Positions 10,324 through 21,883 of a stretch of DNA of 64,000 nucleotides are shown here, piece by piece. Origin of the DNA: Leucocoprinus leucothites. Lineage: Eukaryota > Basidiomycota > Agaricomycetes > Agaricales > Agaricaceae. Location: assembly GCA_013368445.1 (NCBI GenBank), contig JAACJO010000007.1, positions 372,001 to 436,000 on the forward strand, written 5' to 3'. Position 1 is the first letter of the stretch, and each line of letters begins with the position of its first letter. The notes under the pieces are model-generated. The model worked only from the letters and a program-made list of their open reading frames with translations. It was not told the DNA's origin and ran no database searches. The translations under genes were made by a program, and so were the position numbers.

Positions 10324-11851
10324 TCAAGCATCTTCGACTGCGGAGTCGACTGCTTCGTCCTCATCGTACTCCTCGTTGACGGGCAATGGTGGTTGTCCAG
10401 ATAAGCGCTGCAAGGTAGCCCTCAGAGGTTGATGAGCAAATATAAGCGTGTAGAGACTAACTTTGAATGCATATTTGCAGACGAGATATCCCTTCGAATT
10501 TAGGCCCTTTTCTAACCAGGCCTGCACACTTTTAGATGCTGTCATACAAAAAACAGTGGGCTTCTTACCTTTTCTACTGTATACAATCCATCATAGCGAT
10601 ACCTAAATATGATCGAATTAGATAGCCCATTGCAGATGATACCGTAGAACTGACGAACCCTTCGCTAGGAGCGTATTTTGACCTGACTTTGAAGCCTCGT
10701 ACAACCCTCACCGGGTTTTTAGTCTCGCAGGAACGCTGAAATTGAGGGTAAATTTTTAGAAAATCATAGACCACGAGACCAATGCTATACCAGAAGCATT
10801 TTGTTAAACTGGAAGACGTCTGAATCAACAAACGATGCACGACGGGGCTAGAATACATACATTGTTATCAAAGCTCTGATCCGAGCTTTGGGGGGCTGTA
10901 CGCAGCTGGACGGGGCTTGAACGATGCCATTATATGACCGAACACGAAAATATCTCACGTTTTTAGGAGCAGTTTTGGTACCTTTCAAGTCCCGACCCCC
11001 TGTAATTCACATCAAGGTCGGCTATATATCAAAGTCTGGCTGTGTTACGAACCGGAACCTGTATAAGTACTGGTAAATGTCGGTGTTAGAGTCCGGACGG
11101 AGTAGAGAACTGCGGCCCACATACAAGGCATAGCCCAGATCCACGTCGTCATCATAACCTCCACTGAGAACAACACTATGTGCTCCTTGAGGTCCTCCTG
11201 ATATCCCGCCTACCCACGGACTACAGGCACATCAATGTCAAGTGTCAGAAGGTATAGTTTTCATGTGGAATGACTGACGCGTGAATGGCATCCCTGCTGC
11301 AAGCTTCTCTTGTCAGCCACCATGTCCCGACAGCAACACCTGGAATATGACCAAAAGTTCTCCTGAAGCCAATCATCAGAGTGACACAAACACTATCAGA
11401 GTAAAGCAACCCAACGGATCATGTACACGCTTTCCGGCCTCACGACCCATAGGCCCGTCATTCCCTGACAATTTGTTGCGTATCACTGGTTGAGGAGAGC
11501 CGATACTTTGTTCTTTGGAGTAGTCAATCTTCTTCCCAGAGTTACGAGAGCTGCGACGAAGTCCAGAGGACCCGCTCCCTGGCTCTTTCTCACTGTCTTC
11601 AACTTCGACGCGCTGAATTTTTGCAGCCGGCGCGTCAACTTCCTCCGTTTCTGATGACGCTTTGCGTTTAGGAGGTGGTGCTTTCTTCCGTGGCTTTTCT
11701 TTGGGCTCGACCTGAGGCTTTTCGAGACCCAGGCTCCTCAAAAGTTCCCTATTCTGACAAGACCTAGTTAGTAGTATGCAGAATGTTTCCTCTAGTAATT
11801 CATTACTTTTGCAATTTGGGCAACCTTCGTTTTTTCATAATCTGATATCAT
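10324..11851 (-). CDS. Stand-alone SRA-YDG domain protein (methylated-DNA reader)
   Basis: Twelve exons (11851-11807, 11753-11416, 11362-11279, 11220-11125, 11069-11053, 10999-10959, 10905-10861, 10808-10791, 10735-10659, 10602-10569, 10521-10462, 10407-10324), 312 aa. The N-terminal third is Lys/Arg-rich with NLS-like PRKKAPPPKRKAS. The SRA domain fills the rest: FGHIPGVAVGTWWLTREACS, GGYDDDVDLGYAFTYTGSGG, RDLKGTKTAPKN, LRTAPQSSDQSFDNN, ETKNPVRVVRGFKV, GYRYDGLYTVEKAW, and a short acidic tail. SRA domains flip and bind 5-methylcytosine (UHRF1, plant SUVH). Here no RING, Tudor, PHD or SET domain accompanies it. Its role is presumably recognition of methylated or modified DNA in the nucleus. 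Exons of 17 and 18 nt are needed to complete the fold. Confidence 0.92.
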
Positions 11852-12109
11852 CTTGAGTGTGCTTCCTCGAGAGTCAGAGAGAAAGAGACAGTAAGTGTTG
11901 TAATAAAGACGCGGGGGCTGCAGCCTGCAAGAGACTTAGGGCGCTTGTACGATCACATGATCGCGCTTGTCTTCAAGCTTCGCAATATCAATAATGTTCG
12001 AATAATATGTAAATCACTCCAGTATTCCTAAATCCCGTCCTGCACAGTGAATCTAAGAGAGGTGAACAAATGAAGAAGGCCCCTATTGTATGAAATGAAA
12101 GTAACAGGA

Positions 12110-13333
12110 CTATTTAATCCTTTTCAGCTGCATAGATCAATCAGTTATGATTCGGAAATGACTGCAGTAAGAAAGTGTACTTGCCCTTTCTGTGTTCCTA
12201 AAGATGCGGCCATCCAAACCGTCCGCCTTGTCGCCAATTCTATCAATTCGGGCATTCTGCTGGTCGAGTTCCTGTCCCATAGTAGTACCCAGTGCTTTGA
12301 GTCTTTTAGTGACGTCGCTAATCTCGTTTAAGTTGTCATCAAGCTCGTCTTCCATCTCATCGTCAGAAGCGGTCGCCTCAAACTGGAAGCGCTTTCGTTG
12401 CTCCATACGATCCTTCTGTTGCGGACCATTAAGTATGCGACGCCCTCCACCGATACTCTCCTCCTCATCATCGCGACCATACGTGACTGCTCTTCCAAGG
12501 CGATTCTGCGTATCCCTGATATCCATCATGGCCTTTTCCCTCTCATCTCTCTCCTCATCAAAGCGAGCTTGAATCTTGGCTTCCTGAGCTGCCCGCTTTC
12601 TGTCTTTATTGAAGACAATAACGGGCCTGAAGATAGAGCGATTCAATTGCTTGAGTTCATCAGTCTTGTCTTCAGCACGAGCGGAGTGACCCTTGGCAAC
12701 ATCCAAGTGACGCTCGGTATTGGCAAGTTTCTCTAACCCATAGTTAGAAGACCAAGTTCAAAGGAAAATTTCAAACTTACCCGATTGGTCACCTAGCCTT
12801 CCGAGAGTATTCCTCGCTGTTTCTTCAGCTTCACGCGCCATACGTAAGGCATTCCTTGTCGAGTTGACACTCTCCTGTTTCATAAAGCGGGTTTGTTGCT
12901 TGATCCCTTCCACGTCCTCCTCCGTTTCCTCTCCTGGATTGGCGGAAGGTCTCATGTCGGGACCGTCAAAGAACCTCCCAGAACCTCCAGTTGCTTTCTG
13001 ATGTTTATAGCCAGAGAGCAGGGCGCTGCGGTCTTGCTCCAGATTAGCCTCACCTCGAGCATACGCGTCAGGAACTCCTTTGCCTCGGGTATATCTATCT
13101 GTTAGGTGGGTATCTTCTTCAGCAGTGTATCCGGCAGTCTGAGAGCTCGATCGACTCATAGACGACGCATATGGGGTATTGTATGGGTCACCATCCCGGC
13201 TGGCGACATAAGTGGCGGAGGAAGAACGGTAAGAGCCTGAGTGATTGCTGGACGAGTAGGGTTGATTTCCTCCGGAAGCCATGGAAGCTACAGGAGGAAT
13301 TAAATTCTGTTCTTTGCGTTTGAAAAGGGGCAT
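12110..13333 (-). CDS. SEC9: Sec9-type SNAP-25 t-SNARE
   Basis: Three exons (13333-12781, 12732-12185, 12127-12110), 372 aa. Low-complexity Ser/Tyr/Gly N-terminus ([14 protein letters not shown] start), then two SNARE heptad regions: the first around [20 protein letters not shown], the second around [20 protein letters not shown] ending NTERLKRIK. No palmitoylation Cys cluster and no membrane span, as in yeast Sec9. It pairs with an Sso-type syntaxin and a Snc-type v-SNARE for fusion of secretory vesicles with the plasma membrane. The last exon encodes only LKRIK and its stop, and the intron before it has a GC donor (AGG|GCAAGT). That junction is the only one that restores the conserved family C-terminus. 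Confidence 0.93.
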
Positions 13334-13558
13334 GATAGTAAAGGGTGGGAATGAAGAGCTGGCAACAGTCATTTTGGTCGATCATTATATGTAGTAACCC
13401 ACGTGATGGGTTGGGTACAGGCTGTTCCCTACAAGCACAAACCATAAAAGAAATACAGAGCAAACGTTACAGACGTCAATGTCAACTGGCCTATGCGCCA
13501 CTCAACGAGTGTCTATATCAACAAGAAACCAAATGATGCAAATTTCACAGTAGAGATC

Positions 13559-16018
13559 TCAAACCTTTTGGCGCTTCTTTGTCGATGTTAGGCTGCTTGC
13601 CTGCTTACCGACAACTGTGACACCCTTCCCCGTTTTGACGATATTTTGAAGTGCAGTCTGCTTTTCTTTCTTCGCCCCGCTGATCCCCCTTGAAACCTTA
13701 GCCACTTTGTCAACGCTCTTCTCTAATGTTTGACGCTGTTTCTTCTTAGCTTTCCGTTCCCTCATACGTAAAACTCGCTTTTCGGTCGGGGTGAGCTCTG
13801 ATCGGGCTCGTGTTTCCGACGTTGAGGGATTGAACACTTCTTCTGGGGCTAGGATGCTTGTAGTCGCCTTTGCAGTGGGCAGTGCAGATTCTAGTGACGC
13901 AGTAGCGACATTTGATATAGTTGAGATTACAGCCTTGGGCTGTACAGTCTTTAGTAAGTCTGGTGATTGAGGTGAACTAGGGCCATACCTGTTTAGGGAC
14001 AAAATGTGCATTGCACAAGGCGTCAAGTTTGCTGCAGATTTTCTCCCACTGTTGCTCAATCTCCTCGTGCTCTTTCTTGAGTTTCCCGTCCCGATCGTCC
14101 ACAGCACTACCTTGGCTGGTAAGGTAGTCTTTCTCATAGATCTGTGCAAGCGATTGAGTTGATTTCGTATCTTGGAGTTCGATAATACGAGATGGTAAGA
14201 AGGGCTTGTCCTCCAGCGGGCGAACACGAACAACGTCGTCAAATTGGTTTTCTGAAATTCGCGCTTTGATCCTCTGTTCTAAGCCTTGTACCACGTCCTC
14301 AGATATCAAGGGGATAGGTTTCATCACTCGTTCAAAATCTAGGTCCTCCTCCAGCAATGAATTCTGGGGCCGCGACCGACTGTCCGCCTCTCCCATGAGT
14401 GTCCATTCTTTTTTAGCCACGTTCTCCGTCTCTAGTTGCGCAATTTGCTCTCGAAGTGCTGCCTGCAGCCTTTCGTGTGTGGTCATACCTGGTCGCTGTT
14501 CATCAAACGACACACATACTCGTGAATACAAAAAACGTACCGCTAATATTGTTGGTATCATCATCGTCCGCAAACAGGTCGTCCTTCAGTCTTTCGATGA
14601 TTTCCCGGTTATCTTCCTCAGAAGCCAGGCTCTGCGACATGCTTTCGCTCTCCTCCCCCCCATCTTCATCACTGTCACCCCTGAGCATTCCATCGTCATC
14701 CTCTGAGCCCATTAGCTCATCTTCTACACCCCAGCCATCTTTCTCACTTTCCATGTCTTCTCCATCGCCCTCGTCATCTTGTGTGTCCTCATCTTCTTGT
14801 ATGTCCTCATCGTCTTCCATGTCATCCATCCCATTCCCATACAAAAAGCTCAAGGGTAAGTTCTTGCCCTTGGCTTTGATCTTTTTGACTCGAACTTCAT
14901 CATGAAAGCGCACCCGTCCTTCATTGCCAGACCGACCCCCGAGCTTTGGGGGCGACTGAGGGTCCACGTTCTTTTGCACCGCAAAGAAATCACGGTAGTA
15001 TATATCTAAAAAAAGAACGTGAAAACTCTATCATCCCTCGGACAGCCGTGACATACCAGCTGCACCTTCGGCCTCTTCCTCGTCGTCAAGTGGGGCAAAA
15101 AGGTCCACAGACATATTTTCATCTTCCGAAGCGTCGTCATCGTCCGCTAAACGGCCACGAGATGAAGATCTTGCCTCCGCTTTCTCAGTTTCGGCGTTGA
15201 ACGCGTCCAGATCAAAGAAATCGTCGTTTAGTCCATGAGATGCAGGTTTTTTCTTCTTTGAGCCGGCAGCTGACTTTATGATGTCGAATAGGGTGCTCTT
15301 AGTCTCAGAATCGGATGTATCTTCATCGGACTCTTGGAGGTGAACAACATCTTCATCCTCGTCGACTATGTCTTCCAGGCCGCCACTTTCGCCGTCACTT
15401 TCGCCGTCACTTTCGCTGTCGCTCCCTTCTTCCATATCTTCATCCTCCTCAAATTCCTCTTCTAGCGCATCGAAGTCAACCTCCTCCCCCTTTTCAATCG
15501 CTTCCATCATCTTTTGTAAGTCGCCCTCCTCTTCTGTCTCGCCAGGATTTTCTTCGTCGTCACTCTTGCCAGTTTCTAGAGCGAAGTCCAGTAGGTCACA
15601 AACTGTTCGTGCACGCAGGTCAAATTGCATCCAAAGTTGCTCTGTGTCCATGTTCTCGACAAAAAGAGAGGATACAGGAGTAGACTCGAAGGTTTTTGGA
15701 GAAGAAACCTGGGGCATAGGATTATCTGCTTTGGACTGAGACCGTGTCTGAGGCTTTTGGAGTGGATTTAGAGACGACAACAGTTCATCTATAGCGGGCT
15801 TAGAACCTCGTTCTGTTCCTAATGCTGATGAGGTTAGTTAGGGCGGTATGATAATTAGAACGTCGAGGCATACATAAGTCAAAAATGTATTTCGCAGCGA
15901 ACAGAGCGGCATTTTGGATGTGTTCGTTTCCGTGTGCCAGGCTCTCTATCCGCTGATCGAGCTCGTTCGTCAATGTATCAAGTTCGTTGGGAACAGCGAC
16001 GTCGTCGGATTTTGGCAT
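13559..16018 (-). CDS. MPP10: MPP10, U3 snoRNP / SSU processome subunit
   Basis: Five exons (16018-15874, 15824-15057, 15005-14541, 14488-13989, 13939-13559), 752 aa. The N-terminus is helical and the middle has several long Asp/Glu runs. Conserved blocks are ENMDTEQLWMQFDLR, YYRDFFAVQKN, GMTTHERLQAALREQIAQLE, a long RPLEDKPFLPSRIIELQDTK region and EIEQQWEKICSKLDALCNAHF. The C-terminus is Lys/Arg-rich (ERKAKKKQRQTLEKS, TKKRQKV). Mpp10 works with Imp3 and Imp4 on the U3 snoRNA in the nucleolus to cleave 18S pre-rRNA. The exon 2 acceptor had to be the upstream CATCAG (15825-15830); the two downstream AGs create a stop. Confidence 0.95.
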
Positions 16019-17072
16019 ACTGTGGTAGATAGTTTACTAAACGAACGTCCAAATTTTGAGGATCAGTCTACATACTATTTGTCTGTGTTTGTTTATGCCT
16101 TGCCATTGCCCTGAGGCCTGCACGATGCACACGCTTAAGCTCGTAGCACGATGCTACGAGGGGCAAAGGGTTAAAATATTTGATTATTTGTCTTTCATAC
16201 AAGTACGAAGTAGCTGACGAATTCAATGAGAACCATGCTACTGCTATAGCTAGCCGAGACTTCGTTGCCCTATTTCACTTTTGATGTTGTTCTAACCTAA
16301 ATCTCCTACCTTAACATCCCCTCCTATAATCAGATATCCACCTTGACAAACACAAAAGACTTAGTGCCTTATCCCTCCATGTAGCCGGGAGGTATTCCTA
16401 GGGCCCCTGAGCGCGAGAGTGGTCCCTATTTGCAGCGTGGTGTCCTTTTGGACGGCGTTAAATTTGTGCAAAGCTCTAGGTACAGTATGGGAGGGATCAT
16501 GGAGCCGAGGTGCTCAACTCGAGATATTTGTTATCCTCTCCTTTTTGTCTGCCCCAGTTGGTCAGAAATGCAAAGAAGAGTCTGTGTGGAACGGAGGTAA
16601 CGGCGAAATGATGATGGACGCGAGTGGACACGGTCTTGTGACAGATCGCTTTACCCCTCTGTTTCCCAGAACCTCCCGTGTCAGTCTATACTAACCACCA
16701 GACTCCATGTCACATTCTCCGTACCATGTGGGACAGGCACTCCAGATCACCTAAATATACAGCCTACGCCCCATTCGAGTGGTGGATTTCGCGCTCCCTG
16801 ATCTATTGTTCGGTATTCTCTGCAAACACCAAGTTTGCCCACCTCGGCAGCTGCTTTGCCTGTTGGACCAACTGATCGAGCATGCGTCACTTCAGAGATA
16901 ATCTACTTCACCAATTTAGTCCAAGCCGAAGGGAGTCCGATTTAGGTGACATGCTCCTCCTCCTCAAGTCCGCCCTATTCCTAAAATGGACTAGCGTATA
17001 AATTGGGGGCATGAACAACATTCGCGTATGGCGCTGAAGAAAGTTTCTCTAGTACAACCCATCCCTTTCACA
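16019..17072. promoter_or_regulatory. Divergent promoter region MPP10 / PL8 lyase
   Basis: 1,054 bp between two divergent start codons. A TATA-like GTATAAATTG lies about 75 bp before the lyase start. Short frames within (for example 16419-16694) have no protein-like character. The length compared with other divergent pairs here suggests room for regulation of the secreted lyase. Confidence 0.45.
16997..17003 (+). promoter_or_regulatory. TATA-like element of the PL8 gene
   Basis: TATAAAT lies 70 bp upstream of the chosen ATG at 17073, a normal distance for an inducible fungal gene with a short leader. Function is inferred from sequence and position only. Confidence 0.5.
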
Positions 17073-20000
17073 ATGAGGTCGCTGTTGACGCTCACCTACA
17101 CTCTTTTACTTCACGCTCCTTTCTTCGGCCCATCCATTGTTCTTGGAGGTTCATCCATCGCTGGTCCCCCCCTCTCAGAAGTGCCAACCAGCCTATTGAC
17201 TGCCTCTCCGAGTTTGAATTTGAGTAGCGGTATTTCCTCTCAACCAGTGTCCACCGTAGCTTCGCCCTCCCATTTGTCAACCTCGCATGTGGCACCTTCG
17301 TCATCTCCCTCTCATACAACTTATACGAGTTCACCTACGTCGGGGAACTCTAATGCCACATCTATACACTCGACCTCGACTTCAACAACAACAGCCTTGC
17401 CTACCCAATCAGTAGACCCTGCCGCTCTAGCGGAGATTGAGTTGATGCAAACCCGACGTCTTAGCAACATAATCGGTCCTCTCACTCGTGCCAGTGACAT
17501 CCAGTCTTGGTAAACTCCCCTTTCATTGAGGCTTTCTTTGCACAGATCTGACGTGTCGGCATCTCAGGATGGATTCCCTCGGTGCTGATGGCAAGTGGCC
17601 TGATAGTGAAGTTGACTATACCACAGGATGTCCCGCTCGTCGAGCCAATTGGCCTGCCCAGGAGCATTGGCAGCGTATCCGTAAGTGGATCTATGGTATC
17701 TCTGGTCATATTCTGACCTTCATTCCAGTTGTCATGGCTGCTGCTTGGCACGGTGGCCTGAAGGGAGGGGAGCAATATGTCAAAGATTCCACCATTCATG
17801 GCAAGATCACGTTGGCAATGGATTATTGGTTTGGACGTGACCTCACCAACCTGGCGTGCTTGAACGAGGGTGGCACTCCCACTTGTCCTTGCGACAACCC
17901 TGGAAACCTCCTTTGGTAATTGTATAATCACTTATCCGAGGTGATACAATTCTGATTGAAATACAGGAACACTAACTGGTTCTCCAACGTCAGTAGTTTT
18001 CCCATCGATAGTCTTTGGGTGTTGACTGCTGCAAAAGGTTATCTTGATACCGGAGCTCGTGGGCCAGACATGCTTGCTCCTCAACGACACACTGACTACA
18101 TCGCAATTCAATCACTGCCTCAATATGACTGGCCGCTCATACGATCTCTTCCTGCGCCCATTTAATGAAGTTAATTTCTTAACAGGAGCCAACATCTTGG
18201 ATGTCGCCAAGATTGGCATCGACGGTGCCCTACTCAACATAAATATAACTCAAATCACTGACGCGTACCGCCGCATTCATGCCGAGGTGGTCATTCATCA
18301 AGAAATCAAAGCGGACGGCATCAGGCCTGACGGATCTTTCGGTAGGGCCCAATCCATAACTTTCAACTATGTGCTCATCCGGGCTCTTTAGGTCAACATG
18401 GTGGTCTTCTGTACAACGGCAATTACGGTGAGCATTAATGATATAGACGTAGTATCTGTTGCTCATTGAGTATAATTCAGGCAAGGACTTGTGAGTGTCG
18501 TTTTCCGGTAATATAGACATGTTGCTTATGCCATTCAAGCACGAACGACGTCGTGGATCTCGAGATTGAAGCAGCTCAGACCCGATTTGCTGCCAACACT
18601 GGTTCTCAGTCGGCTCTTGCTACTTTGTTTGATGGCGACAGGTGGATGATCTTCCGCAACAGTCTCACCGGAGTATTGCACTGGGATTTCGTATGTGATT
18701 TGTTAATCTTCGCTGTGTCATTTCTTAGTTGCCCAACTACAGTCCGCTCTTGGCCGTTTCATTAGCTTCCCAGTCATCGATGCCCAGTGGGTCTTTCTTA
18801 TTGCGCTTTCATCGCCCTTTAGTTATCAGTTCGGATCAGGGCAACAGGAAGCATTAAGCTAAACCTCACAGAAATCGGCGAGCTTGGAGAGCTCTGGAAC
18901 TCCCCAATCATCACCAACTTCGCTCGTGATCTTTCTGAAGGCGGCAAGAACGCCAACGCGGGTAAATTGATCGGCAACCGCATGTTCCCTGACAACGATT
19001 ACATGGTTTGTGACCGGTTCATCCACTTGAATGTTTGTATTGATTGCAATTAGGTGCACCGTGGCAAAAACTATGTATCCACGGTCAAAATGTTCTCTAC
19101 TCGCACTGTGACTACTGAATGTGTCAATTTGCAGAATGTTAGTGTCACCCATGTCTCTGAACTCTGTTGCTGACGCCTTGCTCAACTAGCCTCTTGGTTT
19201 CCACCTATCTGACGGTGCTCACTACACTTACCTAAAAGGAAACGAGTACGAAGACATCTCGGCAGCTTGGGATTGGAACTTAATTCCTGGCATTACTACC
19301 GACTACGGCGCAACCAATCTTTCTTGTAGTCAAACCGGGGCTACCGGCACCGAGAGCTTCGTTGGTGGCGTTTCGAACGGTGACATTGGTATCTCCGTTA
19401 TGCGCTATACCAATCCTCTGACGAAAGCCTTGCACTGGCAAAAAGTTTGGTTCTTCCTCGAAGATGACGTTCAACATACCATGGTATCCAATATTACTTC
19501 CACTTCCGGAAAACCTGTTCTCTCCGTCCTTGACCAACGTCGCCATGATGGCTCCATTTTCATTGACGATGGCAAGGAATTTCGAGCAACATCCCACTCA
19601 ATCCTCAATTCGGCTAGCCTCTGGCATGGTGGCGTAGGCTACGCGTTCTCAGGGCTCCCTGATAACGACACTCTTCATGTGGACATTGGAGAGAAGACAG
19701 GCAATTGGTCCAGCATTGGAACCTCAACTCAGCCCCCCGCTACTGTGGACCTCTTCGCTGCTTGGATTGAGCATGGTTCTCTGTCTGAGGGCATGTCATA
19801 CACCATGTTCCCGGGAGTGAAATTCCATGAATTCCTCGCAAAACAAGGTCGACTGAACCTCCAGTCTGTCTCAAATGATGGAAACATATCGGCAGTTTAC
19901 GATGAAAACCATAAAACAGCTATGGTCGTTTTCTGGCAAAAAAACGGCGGAAGCGTTACAATCAAACCTTCCAGGTTTGCACCAATCACCATCTCCTCCA

Positions 20001-20206
20001 ACGGCAATACTGCCATCATCTATCGTTTCGACGACGCTGCAATCTTTGTCTCTGATCCCTCGCAGACTTTAGCTGCAGTTGAGATCAGTCTCTCATTGGG
20101 GCCCGGTAGGAAGCCACCCCAATGGGGACTAGGCCGAGACAAAAACTTCGTTATCGAGTTGCCCACGAGTGGTTTGGCAGGAAGTAGCGTTCGCCAGGAA
20201 TTCTAA
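17073..20206 (+). CDS. Secreted polysaccharide lyase family 8
   Basis: Twelve exons (17073-17509, 17568-17680, 17729-17915, 17967-17988, 18038-18341, 18392-18427, 18481-18490, 18540-18690, 18743-18786, 18840-19005, 19054-19137, 19190-20206), 856 aa. Signal peptide of about 25 residues, then a Ser/Thr-rich linker to about residue 125, the alpha/alpha toroid (WPAQEHWQRI, NWFSNVILIPELVG, FLTGANILDVAKIGIDGALL) and the beta-sandwich region (WDWNLIPGITTDYG). The signature QHGGLLYNGNYG supplies the catalytic His (about 357) and Tyr (about 366), spaced as in bacterial hyaluronate lyases. The family eliminates uronic-acid polymers (hyaluronan, chondroitin, xanthan). The true substrate cannot be told from sequence. 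Exon 7 is only 10 nt. Confidence 0.93.
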
Positions 20207-20408
20207 TTCTAATTCTCTAACCAGACCTGTCCTTTTCTGTCTTTGTTATTTGCTAGCTCATGCTTTTATCTGTTCCAACGGTACCCTTACTAATACCCCG
20301 TTTCTACTAAGATTTTGGATCGACTGACTATTCTTACACATGTCATGCGACTCATAAAATTGCAGTAAATATATCGATGTTGCAGCACAGTGAGAAGACA
20401 AAATGTAA
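20207..20408. other. Convergent 3' intergenic spacer
   Basis: About 200 bp between the lyase stop (plus) and the uS3 stop (minus). It presumably holds both 3' UTRs. Nothing else seen. Confidence 0.4.
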
Positions 20409-21372
20409 TCAGAAAACAGACTGCTCTGTGTATCCCTCAGGCTGCTGGAATGAGGCATCCTGAACAGGGTATGTCTCCTCAGCGGCGGGTGCAACAGGTA
20501 CCGGGACAGGTTCACGCTGCTCTGAAGAGGGCTCGAGGACGATCTTGTCTACAGGGGGTTCGAAGATCTGTACTGAGTCGGGAAGGGGCTTCTTCGGGCC
20601 AAGTTGGCCTTCGGGGTCAAAGCCCTTCATGCTAGATCCAACGTCAGACAAAAACATCTGTGTCAAAAATAGGAAGGAGTGCATACATTTTCACTTTGAT
20701 ACCAAGGACACCCTGCCTCAGCAGGACGTGACGGACAGCGTAGTCAACGAAATCGCGGGCGGGTTGGCCGGAGTGGATCATGAAGCCATCGGTGAACTTC
20801 ATAGATTTTGCACGGGCAGCGCGGAGCTTGCCAGACACGACAACCTCACAACCCTTGGCGCCAGACTCCATGACGAAACGGAGGACACCATAACAAGCTC
20901 TGTAAAGTAATCATTGTCGTCAACAATGAAAGGACGTATTTCAAATATTACTCTTGACGCACCGGCGCACGGCAAGACCACCAAGGAGCTTATAGCGGAG
21001 AGACTCGCACTGAGCGACAGCAGAGAGTCCACGGTATTGGACCTTTTCGGCGTAGAGTTCAAGGGAGTTTTCGGGAAATTTGAAGCGCTTTTGGACGAGG
21101 GCGGTGAGTTCACGAATGCGGCGGCCCTTCTCACCGAGGACTTCCTGAGTATGGATAGCACGGACGATGATCTAGTTGTAATTTGAACTTCGTAATTTGT
21201 CCTCCCATTGTAAAAATGTGGGATTATATACCTCAGTGCGGGCATGGGTAACGCGAACATCACAGCCAGAGTAACCTTCTTCTGCAAGCTCACGGGTGAA
21301 GAATTCATTCAGCTCGGCACGGAAGACACCGTCAGCGACGAACTTGCGTTTCTTGCTAATTTGGGCGGCCAT
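20409..21372 (-). CDS. RPS3: 40S ribosomal protein uS3
   Basis: Four exons (21372-21232, 21171-20963, 20899-20687, 20631-20409), 261 aa. Starts [17 protein letters not shown]. The KH-type-2 domain carries [14 protein letters not shown], then [20 protein letters not shown] and [20 protein letters not shown], with a Pro/Glu-rich C-terminal tail. uS3 sits at the mRNA entry channel of the small subunit. An intron in the 5' UTR is visible just upstream (21383-21446), common for ribosomal protein genes in this group. Unambiguous. Confidence 0.98.
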
Positions 21373-21883
21373 TTGGAAGGATCTGTGAGATGTGCAAGAT
21401 CTTTTTGAGAACCAGAGTGGCGAAAAGGACAGCGACGATAGATTACCTTGATCTTGCTGGGACGGTTGTCGAGCTCGGGAGACAGCGATCACCTAATTCG
21501 ATATGGGTGGCTGAAGCACCTACATAGTATCTCGCGTTTTGCCGATCCACGTGACTACTACGGGATATATATACCCACGCGCCGATTTTCTCTCCCCACG
21601 CGATGTTTTCAGGTGAGCGGTCTACCCCCTCTTCTTTCACTCTCTTTCTCTTTCTAAAACATGACGAGCGTTGTATTTCAACCACTTTTGGCACCTCTTA
21701 GTCGACTTGAGATGCTTGAACTTGTTCCTGCATTTCACTGACATGAATGACCGTCTGATTCTACCCTTCTTTATTTGCATTTTGAAGCAAGCACTAATCT
21801 AAAAGTTCTTTTCCAACAGTACGCATCCAATGTTATCTTTATCACAAAGAATTACGATTACCCGTCCTGTACCCTGTTTTTAC
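21373..21883 (-). promoter_or_regulatory. uS3 leader and promoter, with 5' UTR intron
   Basis: Read on the minus strand, a GTAATC donor (21446) and TCTCACAG acceptor (21383) delimit a 64-nt intron ending 10 bases before the ATG at 21372. Further upstream a TATATATA stretch (about 21565-21572) and a CACGTG E-box (about 21548-21553) are present. The distal part is the 3' flank of the thiolase gene. Confidence 0.5.

Noticed and set aside
14456..14905. Plus-strand Ser-rich open frames opposite MPP10
   Set aside because: They mirror the Asp/Glu codon runs of MPP10 on the other strand; Ser-rich antisense frames are an expected shadow.
18044..18391. 115-codon frame read through the PL8 exon 5 boundary
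   Set aside because: The codons after 18341 are intron; the proper junction leads into the catalytic QHGGLLYNGNYG block.
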